A stretch of DNA of 64,000 nt from Undaria pinnatifida (lineage: Eukaryota; Sar; Phaeophyceae; Laminariales; Alariaceae), in contig JABAKD010000025.1 in NCBI GenBank assembly GCA_012845835.1, positions 16,987,976 to 17,051,975 on the forward strand, read 5' to 3'. Of the stretch, positions 49,101-61,100 are shown in pieces (positions within the stretch are counted from its first letter, which is position 1; the number at the start of each line of letters is the position of its first letter). A program made the translations under genes and the position numbers. The notes under the pieces were generated by a model. It searched no databases. It worked only from the letters and a program-made list of their open reading frames with translations, and was not told the origin of the DNA.

Positions 49101-52100
49101 GCTCACCTACAGCTGTCAACGGGTATGTCATAAATTCGTGGATTTTGAATACCTTCACACGTCCGACAGATCACGATCTAGATCTATAGATAATATAGAT
49201 CATCTAGATCCTGTGTCTGTCCTCATAGTATGTTGTGCAGAATCTGTTTAGTACATATTCAACCTACAAAACATGTGCCAGGTCATCCGACTCGCACCTA
49301 GCAACGTTATCGAAGGGCCATGCAGATCATAGAGACTAGGGTTCTGTGTCGTTCTACGGTAGCCCCCCAACTTTTCTTCGGAAAATTCGCCGGTTTACAT
49401 CAACTTCTGATCGTATCTCCTGAAATACGGTGCCCCTTGCCACCCCGACGTCGTCGTTCGATAGTCCTTTGCAAACAAGAAAACGTACGAAGATGTTTTT
49501 TTCATAGCACCCTTCCTCGTGCCGAGCAGCCAAGAAACGTTCGTGAAAGAAAAACGCAGGTTTTGGGGGTGGGGCTATTGTAGAATCAGTCTTCTATGCC
49601 CTGAAGTTGTCAGATGATGAGTAGGGATCAGATCTGCCCGATGTGTGAAATATCAACAGTGGTAGTCGGGATGATTTGTAGAAAGAAAAACTTAAGCTTA
49701 AGCTCACCACACTTACTTCCACATATTTTCATGCACATCGTGTGTCAACTCAACTCCTCCATTGTATTCGCATCATGAGCTTACTACAATTGGCCGTTAA
49801 TGTTCACCCTGACAATATCCGTTGGGCAAACGAGCGGCAGGTGTATCGCGCAGATTGCAAAGATGAGTGTCGACCCTAAATTTATCGAACTCACAGCTCA
49901 CGTGTTTAGAAGATGTTTTCAAAATAGTTTCAAACGTCGAACAGATCACGATCTAGATCCTCTATATCGTATTCGGTCGCTATGGATGCGATTATGTCGA
50001 TCAAGCGGCGACGCGGAAGGAAAACGCAAAGTACAACGGTCGCTCTTACAGCACTTGATACCTACTAATGGTAGCAAACAGGAGTGGTGGCGCAGGCTGG
50101 GTTTCTTACTTGGGAAAGAGCGTACTCTGCACCAAGTTCAGTATAACGGCTTCAGAATTTCTTCACTCGTGCAAATATTTCGCCTGCTTTTCTTAGTGCG
50201 CGTTTTCTTGGCAGGTGGTGTATACTGCGTACCTCCGGAGTGACTCTGGATTGCGCCTTGAAGAAGTTTTCTTTAGATTGGTACCTCTCTCGGAGAAACT
50301 CTGGGCTCGTATCGAGAAGTGTACCACTGGTTCCCTCGGTGTATCGGCCACAAACAGACGTTAATGTCGGAAAGGCCTAAACCAAACCAGGTGATGATCC
50401 GCATAGTAAACGACCTTAGTGCTCGTTTTCTTTGTAAGTCTAAACGGTATGATTAACCCTGCTGCGACAACCTTGCTTTCGGTATGGATTACTGTTGGCC
50501 TCATCGTGGCAGGGCTATGAAGACGCGGGCGGTGGCAGAGGCGGTGGTAGGGGCAAGGGGGGGGGCGGGGGCGGTTGGACCGGTGAAGGGTATATATCTA
50601 TCGGCCGAGGTGATGCTCAACGGTATCGTCCGGTGAGTTACACCTTGTTGAAACCACAAACAGCCTTGATCGCGAACAAAACATGTATCCATCTTGTTGT
50701 CGCTCGTTACGGTACTTATAAAGGTTTATCTGCAGGCCTCCAGCGGCTACCGCAGTGTCATAGCTGTCTGCAGAGGTGCTGAACGTTTAAGTGTAGGGAG
50801 TCGCGCATGGTGGAAAACCCTCAATGACAAACTGTCTTGATCGCGAGAAAAAGACAATCAGTTACCTTCTTGCTTGCCGCTCGTTAGATCTTTGTAACGT
50901 TCTTCCCTGCCGCGGCTACAATATTATGTATGTCTGCTGAGGTGGCACTGCACAGTATCATGTGGTGAGCCCGCATGGTTGAGAAGCCCTCGGGGACAAA
51001 CCGCCTCGATCATGAACAGAAGATATTCCAGTTCCATCCTTTACTTTTCCCACGTTAAGGCATTTGTGAAGGTCTTCTTTAGGCCCCTAGCCGCTACGGC
51101 ATAATGACTGTTTGTCGAGGTAGTGCTGAGCGATAAAGTCACGCATGATTGAAAAACCCTCAATCACAAACCATCTCGATCGCGAATGAAGATATATCCG
51201 TAACCGTCTTATTGGTCACTCGTGGCGGTAGTGGTAATGGTCTTCTCTGTCGCCCTCTAGTGATTGCAGTATCAGACCTGTCTGCTGGACTGATGCTAAA
51301 CGGCATCGTCAGGGTAGTCACATATGGTTGCAAAACCCTCCGTCCTAAACCGCCTTGATCGCAACAAATATACTGCACATCTATCTTACTTGTCGCTCGT
51401 TGCGGCTACGTAATAACACACCGTCCCTTGCGCGGCTGTGCTGTTGTCTCGACTAACGCGCTGTTTTTCGGTTACCTCTCCGTTTTTTTCGTCGCGCTGG
51501 AGGCCGTATCTGAGCGCGGCGTCTAAATGCGCCCTTCAGCGAACGTGCAAATATATGCGCCCGCTCATAGACATGCCAGAAGCTTGGGAAAACCTGGACC
51601 TGAGGGCGGATGTGATTGGCAGGCGCACGATGAAATCAGGGCGACAATCGATCATGAGCAGACAGCCCCTCTTCTTCCTCGCTCGAAGCGTTGTTCTCCA
51701 GGTATTGAGGGTAGCGTTGAAAGTTTGGGTTGGTGGGAGGGATAGCACAAGAGCCGGCCGGCCGCTTGCTTAGTCGCTGGCCAGCTTCTATCACTCACGT
51801 GGTGCGTACTATTTGGGCTAGCTTGGAAATGGTGGTCTCTCGCGTGGTCGCTGGCCGGCTACTGCCACTTAGATGCTAAGGAGGCTAGCGTTAAAAGTTG
51901 GATGAGTGGGAGAGATAGTACAAAAGCCGGCCTGTCGCTTGGTTGCTGGGCGGCTACTGTGAACGTTCTTATCAAAATGAGACTAGTGTTAAAAAGGTAG
52001 GTGGGTGGGAGATAGAACACGAGAGCCGGCCCGTCGCTTGGTCACTGGCCGACTACCAGCACTTACAGAATTTCTGATGGCGATGTTATATTAGAAGGAA

Positions 52101-55100
52101 CTGTGTAGTATTTCTATGTATGTGAAACGGGTCTTCGGTCTCCGTTCGCGCTTGTGCTGTGAGGGTTGCCGTTAGCTCTATTATACTGGGACTTGATTAA
52201 ACCAGGTATCTTGATTATTATAGTATAGCGACCAAAAACACGAACGACAAGTCTGGTCTTGTCAAGCGCCTTGGAGCAGCGTGCAGCCGCACTAATGACA
52301 CCACTCGGCGCTGGTGTGGTACAGCCCCGCTCTCATCCTACAGTATCACGGTATCACGGTAGAGGTTGCACTTTGTGAGCTTTTAATGTTTCTGACTGAT
52401 CCGACCGATCTGACCGGTTGAGATCCTCAAGTGTGGAAAACACTGTCGGTTAGCATGATAATGTTCCGACTTTACCAGTATTTGTTTTGGGGCTAGCGCA
52501 TGGAGATGTTGGTCGGGTTGCGAGAAGGAACGTCTTCAATGTCTTCGAAGTCATGTACACGATGGGATATGGAGCCCCTCATGTTGGGAGCTCAGAAACT
52601 TCTGCTGCACCCCTTGCGAGGGACCACTCTCCCTTACGTTGCATTCAGACGTGTCCCCTAGCCCATCAGCCCGAGCTGCTTCATGCGACCAATGCTAAAA
52701 TCGTCAAAAGCGTTTGTCAGTATTTTTATCTCTGACTCCCCGGAGGGATTAACTCTTGTAGGGTCCATATCTAACGACGAAACAAATGACACGCGCGGAC
52801 TTTCACAGGTAGTGTGAGCGTGCTGCACGCGATAGTTAGTGTTATGCGCGTGTGTCTACAACCCTTGCATTGGAGTCCGACATTGAAAGCATCATGCCTA
52901 CTCTAGACCGCGTTTTGCTTGGGGTGATCGGATGCTGAAAGCATCAAACGACTATGAGATATTTCCCCCCTCTGAAGCATCAAAGCGGCTGACCCTTTTC
53001 CCCACTGCCCAACATATCCCACAGTAGTTCCAAGCATTTCCCCAAAAACGTGGGTGGAGTTGTTTCTTAGTGTTGCACATGCTACGGTAAGAGGTGCATC
53101 ATTTTTGCCCTGCAAGGTTCTTGGCTTGAGGAGCTGTACACCTCACCCCCAAAAAGCGATTCTGACTAAACTGAAAGTGATTTTGTGATGAACAAACCCA
53201 TGGCCTAACTATAGGTAGGAAAAGAAAAAAACGAAGCGAGAATGGCGTTATCATTCCGATGGTTTTGGGTTAAGAAGCCCCGTCGTTCAGAAAAATAAAG
53301 CGAAAAAGTGCTACCTCTGTTGCAGCACCCAACAGCCCGGGCGGGCTGCTTCGTATGGTCGATGTTGAAGTCGTCAAATGTCTTGGACATTTTTCCCTTC
53401 TGAAACTCGAAAGCGGTTGCTGTATGTTAGTACGCTGCTGCTTCTGTGCGCCGCGGCGTCCGTTACTTTTTCAGCCGCACTTCTCGCTGATGAAGCCGCG
53501 GACTTGTGAGGGCTCAACCCCAGCAGCCCGGGCTGGTTATCATGCCCAGCAGCCCGGGCTGGTTATCACGTCCGATACTGAGGTCAAGTGTTTTGAACAT
53601 GCTTTCCTCTAAAGCCCAAGAGCGGTTAATATTCCAGTACGTGCCTGTTGCTGTGTACTTTAATGTATGATTCCCTACCAGCCGCGATTATCGCTTCTGA
53701 AGGCTGCAGAAGTGCGAAAGCTCAACCCCAGCAGCCCGGGCTGCTCATAACATCCGATGCCGTAATCATCAAATGTTTTCGACAAATGGCTTCGACATTG
53801 TTTCCCTATAAAGCCCAAAAGCGGTTAATATACCCGTATGTGTGTGATGCTGTTGTTCGCGGCGTATGTTGCCCTATCAGCCGCGATTCTCGCTGCTGAA
53901 GACTGCGGACCTGCGAGGGCTGAACCTGGGCGCTATGGGATCTAGGCCCGACCTGTTGGTGACGCTCTTTGACAACTGCCGGCATCTGACCACGCTTAAC
54001 CTATGGAAGACTTACGTGGAGGTGAGTGGACACGAAAGTAACTGCTTGCGGTCTGTTGTGAAATGTGCACACATAGGACAGATCAGCTCACCGTAGCTCG
54101 GAGCTAGCTCATTTATCGGTAGATCAGATCTATACCTGTAAGAGCAACGTTAGCTATCACATGCCCACGCTTAACCTATGGAAGACTTACGTGGAGGTGG
54201 GTGCACACGAACGTGATTGCTGGAAATATGTTCAAAATGCATACACATAGGACAGCTCAGCTCACCGTAGCTCGGAGCCAGCTCATTTCTCGGTAGATCA
54301 AATCTAAACCTGTAAGAGCTACGTACGTGAGCTATCACATGACCACGCTTGACCTAGACGTGGAGGTGGGTGGAAGCGAATGTAATTGCTGGAAATATGT
54401 CCTACGTGTACACAAAGGTCAGCTCAGCCACCGTATCTCGGAGCTAGCTCATTTCTCGGTGGATCAGATCTATGTCAGAGCTACATGAGATATCACATGA
54501 TCACGCTTAACCTTTGGAGAATTTCGTGGAGGTAGGTGGACACGAACGCAAATGCTGGTGATCTATTTACAAGAACGTGTAGTCTACACGTGGGAGAGCT
54601 CAGCTCACCGTAGCTGGGAGCTAGCTGGTTTCAGGGTAGATGCTACATGAGTGATCACATGTTTGACGGTCGTGAGCTACTATGGGATATCTCGATGCAC
54701 ACGCTGGTCGGGTTTGAGCTGTGGAAAGGCCCTTTATCTCATTTTTCCCGTGGGTGGGCTATAAGAGCTACGCGAGCTATCACATGTTTGCTGTGTGTGA
54801 CCTACTATTAGATTACTATTTATCCCATGTTTACCAGCTGTGGGTTATGGAAGACAGATAAGCTAGCTCATGATCTGTCCTATGTGTGAAATGCGGCGGA
54901 TCACCTGATGATCGGACACGGATTAAAAAATGTAGGCGCCTGACCACGCTTCACCTTTGGTAGACATACGTGGAGGTGGGTGGACACGAACAAAAGCGCG
55001 GCGCGGTGGACCCTGGTATCGTAGGGGTGCTGCTTGGATTGGTTCCAGCGAGACGTCTGTAAGACCTGCACGCGGTCAGGTTGACGAACGGTTCGTGCTA

Positions 55101-58100
55101 CGATTTGACCTGGGGATGGGACATTGGTGGTAGGATAGATTATACCGGTAGCTAAAATGAAAAGATGCGGGAAGGGGGAATTAGGATATGGTTGGCGGAG
55201 GATCATAGGAGAGATACTGCTGTTTTTCGGAAGGATGTCCGATGTGTATCGGAGCGACATCTGCGCTATGTTGTCGGAGGGCAAAACTAATACCTGGTAA
55301 TTGTTACCAGGTACGATAATAATAGGGGTAGGTTTTCGGTCAAATATATTCAAGTACATACACAGCCGGCGTCTCGAATGATCCAAAATTAAGGCGCGTA
55401 ATTATTGAGGTCGAGGTCGAGGTCGTAGGTTCAAATCTCACAAGGGACTTTTTCTTACAATTAGACAGACCGAAAGCGCGAGAGCGTGAATTGGCGAAAT
55501 TCGATGCAAATCGACGAACATAAGAAGCTGAAAAGTGGGAATGCTGAACCAATGCTGAACCTTATGCGAGATAAAAATGAAGGCAAGTACATGGGGGGGG
55601 CAAGGGAAGACACTTGTGACCACGGCTTGTCTGGAAGGTCGCTGAGGGTAAATCCTCTTACGAGTTGAGTTGGACAGTAGAAGTGATGATTAAAAAAAAT
55701 ATGCAAATATATACACAAGGCTCCCCTTCGGGAATGGTTGGCTTGACATCCCGGGGGTGTCTTAAGTTGATAGGGGACACAACTCTTACAAGAAAAACGA
55801 GAAAGCAATTAGCCACTGCGCGAGTAGCCCGGCAAGTAACACCGGCCAACCCATACGAGTTGACAGCTTAGTCTAATTGTGTCGGGCTAGGCTCCTCGAC
55901 TCCGAAAAGTCGCAATACCGTTGGCATCTCATCCGTGTTTGACGATATGTTTCGTTAGACCAACTATTATGAGAAAAAAATATGTTTCGCTCTCGGAACT
56001 GAATCCTTGGCCAAATATACCTGTTTTGCCCAACTGGACTGTCTAAAACACCGATGCAGTCCTCAAGATCCACCCCGTGTTTTCCCGAGGGCTTTGTAGG
56101 GCAGTTCTCCGTTTCGCCAAGGTCTCGTTTTGATTTTTGGCGCAACCAAATCAGTTTTCAGAAAGTGCTTTGTTGGTCAGAACTGGGGCAAAAAATAACG
56201 TATCTTTGAGGATATTTGGCTGAAAATTATGCGGTCGCCAGAACTGGCAAACTGGACGAACAATCAACTACGAGTCTGGATTAACGAAAACGTGCGTCAG
56301 AAATCTCTCGGATAACTACGGGGAGCATCCTGAAGAACCTATGGGTATTTTTGGTCGTCCCGCGGAGTAAATCGCGTATGATCAGCCTAAAATCTGTTCT
56401 GAGGACTCAAAAATACTTTCCCAAAATAGCTGGTCTTTGATATCTAGGCCATGGACTGTTCCTCGTTTGTTTTCATAGTCGGTGTTCAGTTGACGTATGT
56501 ATAGAGCTCCTTAAGCGACGGAGGCATACCACGCTAGGGGTGCACCAGATTCTGAGAAGTTTCTGAGCTCCCAACATGAGAAAGCTCAATATCTCACCCT
56601 CATCACCCCTAACTTACATGCTTCGAAGACAATCGTTCGCGCAGCAAGACCAGCATTTATATGGGCTAATCCTAAAGCAAATACACTGGTAAAATTATCA
56701 TTCTAGGCGATAGTTCCACGCTTGAGGAGCTCAACCGGTCAGATCGGTCAGATCGGTCAGATCGGCCAGATCGGCCAGATCGGTCACATCGGTCACATCG
56801 GTCGGATCGGTCAGAGACACTTCAATTGGCCGAAAAAATGCAACCCGTACCGTGGGATGACTCCAGGCACCTCCGAAAAAATAAGCGTTGCCTCTACTCT
56901 AGCAAGCGCCGAACGTGGTCGGGTAGTTGAACCGATAGATTGTCACCCGTGCTCGCGGAAGCTGGCGGAAATATGGTAACTTCAGTAGGTCATCGAGTTG
57001 ATAAGGCACACTAGTTCGTTCAGCAAGCGCGATAGCTCGTGTAGCGCGCACAATAGCTCACTCAGCGCGCACAGCTACTCGTTCAGCAGGCACAATAGCT
57101 CATTCAGCGCGCACCGTTACTCATTTAGCACGAACAATCGCTCTTTCAGCGTGCACAATTGCTCATTCTAGCACTCTAGCTCGTGTCCACAAACCTGCCG
57201 GTGCTCATGGCCCGCTGCCCCCAGCAGCTCATCGAGTGAACGAAGAGAGTCCGCCCAGCCTACCCCCCGCTCCCGGCACGCCTCTGCGTGTGGACAGCCT
57301 CTGGTACTGGCTGCGGCATGCGGGGTCCGTCTTCTGGAATCTAGCCCGAGGCTGCAAGCCTTATCATGGCTACCCCAAGCAGGTCATCAAGTGATCAAGA
57401 ACTCGCCATGCCTAACGGCCATTATTGGCGAAAATAGATTGCAAACAAAAAAAACAAAAATGGCAATTTGTGCCAACTTTTGTTTGTGCCAGCTTTCCGT
57501 ATCGTTGTCGTCTTCCCAAATCCCGAAAAATGATATCTAATTAATCAATCGATTGGTCATCATCCCCTAGATAATGTGTTTTTCTACATGTGTTTGCGTG
57601 CTATATTCCTTAATCCTTCGTTGGAAAACTTATGGGGAAAATATGTGCCGTTTCAATTGGCAAGTTTTTGTCAAGACTTGGAAGAAAACCCAGTTTTACC
57701 GTGTCGTTTATCCTGCTGCCCCCCGTTTCGGGGACGATTTTTTTGGAATTAGTATTGTATGTGTTTTCTGAACAATGCAGTAGTAAAAGGTTAATGGGCC
57801 AAACCCCCCGCCCGCCCGTGCTCCATCCCGGCGTTTTCATGGATTCGAGGATCTGTGATCCTACGGACTACGGCCATGCATGATACGATCATAACCCCCT
57901 TCCCCCCCCCCCCCCCGCCGATACGCTTGTGCGTGTTGACGCAACAACGTGCCTCTTGTGCTCGCGGCAGGATGAGGGGTTGCCGCAGCCAGATTCTGCT
58001 GTGGAGAAGCTCATCGCAGAGAGCCTCCCAGGTGTGTTTGGTGTTCGCAGCCATAATATGTTAATAATTGCATCTTATGGACAACGAGTATACGTACTGT

Positions 58101-61100
58101 GTTGATAATGGCCACTTCTGGACTTCGAGTATACGTGAGGAAGATGTCGTATACCAAGTGTACTGCAAATGTGTTGTATACCCAATCGTACAGCTGTACT
58201 GGCTGTACCTGGTACACATGTAGTCTAGTCTACTCAAATTTGCTATTCTTCTGTTGAGAAGCTCATCGCAAATAACCTCTTGTTGCTAACGCTCGGTGTA
58301 GCACTCTTTGGTTAAAACGTGCATGTTCGACTTGGAGGAGAAGCACATCGCAGAGATCCTCCCAGGTTCGTTTGTTCTTGGTAACTCTTGGGGGAGCACT
58401 TCTTGGTCAAAATTATGTATGTTCGACTTGGATGAGAAGCTCATCGCAGAGAGCCTCCCAGGTGCGTTTGTTGTTGTTAACGCTTGGGGGAGCGCTTGTT
58501 TGTCGATTTCTGTATGTTCGACTTCGCCCCTCAACTGAGCGTCTGCCCGACATCGTTTGGGTTTTACAATAATACTATTTGTTATATAAGGTTCCCCTCC
58601 GGGATGTAGTTGGCTTATAATCCCGGGTGTGTCTCAAGTTGAGACAAAACTCCTATAACAAAGAGAAAGCAATTAACCACCGCGCAAGTAACCCGGCAAG
58701 CAACACCGACCAGTACAAACGAGTTTAGAGTTTTGTTCACAAGCTTCCCCTTTGGAACGTGGTTGGCTTGAAATCCTGTTAATAAGGGTGCGCCTTGAGT
58801 TGAAAAGGGGGACGAAACTCTTATAAAAACAGAAAGCAATTTGCCACCGCGCAACACTGACCAGCTAGGTTTTAGTTTAGTCTATTCATAGCTGTTCTTA
58901 GGCAATGGGATTGTTAGTCGTTAGTCGTGTTACACTCTAATTTTTTTTCAGGGCTTTCACGGGTCGGATCTCTTCTCGTGGGTCGGATCGTGTCAGGATG
59001 GCCCGGCCCGACCCGAGAGATTTGAAAGCCTCCTGACGCGACCCGACCCGACCAATGAGTTTTGAACACCTCCTGACCCGACCCGACTCCACCCGCGAGT
59101 TTTTTAGGACGTTTTGACCCGATCCCGCCATGATCCATGAAAAGCCTTTATGCTTTTTTTCAGGGTCGAGGTATAGAACTTCTCTAATAAGGAGCCTCAG
59201 ACGCTTTAGATGCACCCGCTACCGTAGCATGCGTTGTGCTTAGTGCTGCTGCTGGTGATGGTGATGGTGGTGGTGTTGGTGGTGTTGGTATGGTAATGGT
59301 AGTGTGCCTCTCTTACCCGCATCGCCATTCTTCGGTGGAGAATATCGTCACAAAGAACTTCCCAGATTCGTTTGTTGTTGTGGGCGGTGTTGGTGTTGGT
59401 GTTGATATCGTTGTAGTGATGTGCCCTTCGTGCTTGCTGCGGTATGGGGGGCTGCAGCAGCCCGAACATTCGATGAAAACACCCATCGCAGAGAACATCC
59501 CAGATCCTTTTTGAGGTGGTGGTGGCGGCGGTGTTTGGTGATAGTGGCGGTGTTGGTGTTGGTGGTGATGGTGGTGGTGATGGTGGCGGTGTTGGTGGCG
59601 TTCGCGTGTTGCTTGTGGTTGTTGTCGTCGTCGTAATTGTCGTTATTGATGCTGTTGTTGCTGTTGCCCTTGTCCCTGCTGCTGATGCTTCTGGTGTTTC
59701 ATCACATGTTGGTGCCGTAGTTATTGTTGGGGAGGACCAGAATGTTGTCCCTGCCGTCTGAGCGACTACCGGTATGGTCTGATGGCACTACAACAGCCGC
59801 GGTTGTGTTTGGATGGTTGCTATTGATCCCTGTTTGTAGCAATCCCTTTGAGACTTGAGAGGCAGCATGTGTCGATTTTCTTCTTTTGACGATTACAGCA
59901 CCGACCACACGAAGCAGTTCGGATTGTTCGTGTAGGAGATGATCAATTTACTATCCGACCTTTCAACGCAACGAGTTGCATGGCGCGTTCGCAGCATGTG
60001 CTAGGCATGCTGCTGCGCGCTCACAGTGACGGTCTGCGCGCTCACAGTGACGGTTGATATGAGCGCCTTTGACGGCAGAGGTGCACCATTTCTTTTCTGC
60101 GGTTGTTCACTTGAGCAGCTCCATACCTCACCCAAAAACCGACTTGTTAATACGGAATGAACTGAAAAGTGCAACCCGCTGACGAAACCCCATGACCTAG
60201 GTGCGAAAACTGTTCATACTGCAAGACAAGAGTGCCGTTCCGACGTTTTTGGGTCAAGAATGACATTAAGAAGCGCCGTCATGCAAAGTGGTATACCCTA
60301 ATGCCTCTATCGTAGCCTGCGTCTACATATCACTATCACCGCGCATATAAAGTGGTTTGGACACAAGCTACTGTACGGTAAAGGTGCAGCATTGATTGTG
60401 TTTTCTGTGGCTCCTATAACCTCTCGGGGAGCTTTACACTATTAGCACCTCACACTAAAAGTGCCTTTCGTGATTTATGAATACAAGCCCATGGCCTAGG
60501 CATACGAATTTCGTTTATGCAAGACGAGAATGGCGCTCCGACGATTTTGGTTTACGGAGCCCCGTCATTCGGAAAATACAAAAAAAATATAAAGTTGTTA
60601 ATACCTCTGTCGTAGCAAGCGTGTTTTTTTTTGGCGGAATTCCTGGGGGTCCCTGAGGGATTAATGTTGGTTGCAGCCGTGTCTTTGACCGCTCTTACTC
60701 TACCATATTAATAGTGTCATCCCTAGGGAGGGGCTGCAATTTTATGGGCCAAACGTTTCTCACCGATCTGACCGGTTGAGCCCCTCAAATGTGAAACTAT
60801 CGGTCGGTGTGATAATTTTGCGAGTATGCTTGTTTTGGGACTAGCGCATGGAAGTGTTGGTCGGGTTGGGCAAACGAGTGCCTTCGAAGTCGTTTTTCGC
60901 GTGAGATACTGAGCTCCTCCGGGAGCTCAGAAACTTCTGTTGCACCCCTAGTGTGGGATGACGCCACACTCACAGTTGTGTTTTGATGGCACTCTTATGT
61001 AGGTAATGGGTTCTGCAGCCCCTTGGTGATCGTTTCCGGGGCGTGTTTGTTGTCCTTTCCGGTGGGGGTGCTTCATTTGGCAGTGTAGATGGCACTATAC

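Larger units (their letters stand above)
58540..60985 (+). other. Middle of the gene B intron between exons 6 and 7
   Basis: Holds R1, R3 and R2 repeats, GGGTC repeats, GGTGGT-rich sequence at 59250-59640 and two decayed relics of the exon 6 end. No exon needed by the phase was seen. Confidence 0.55.

Noticed and set aside
50513-50632. RGG-box reading (GYEDAGGGRGGGRGKG) of gene B exon 3
   Set aside because: Attractive composition, but the phase does not fit the neighbouring exons, whereas the other frame completes an F-box.
57175-57240. Extra LRR exon of gene B (NLPVLMARCPQQLIE)
   Set aside because: LRR-like, but its donor would break the frame between exons 5 and 6, whose direct join already has correct repeat spacing. 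It may be another decayed exon copy.
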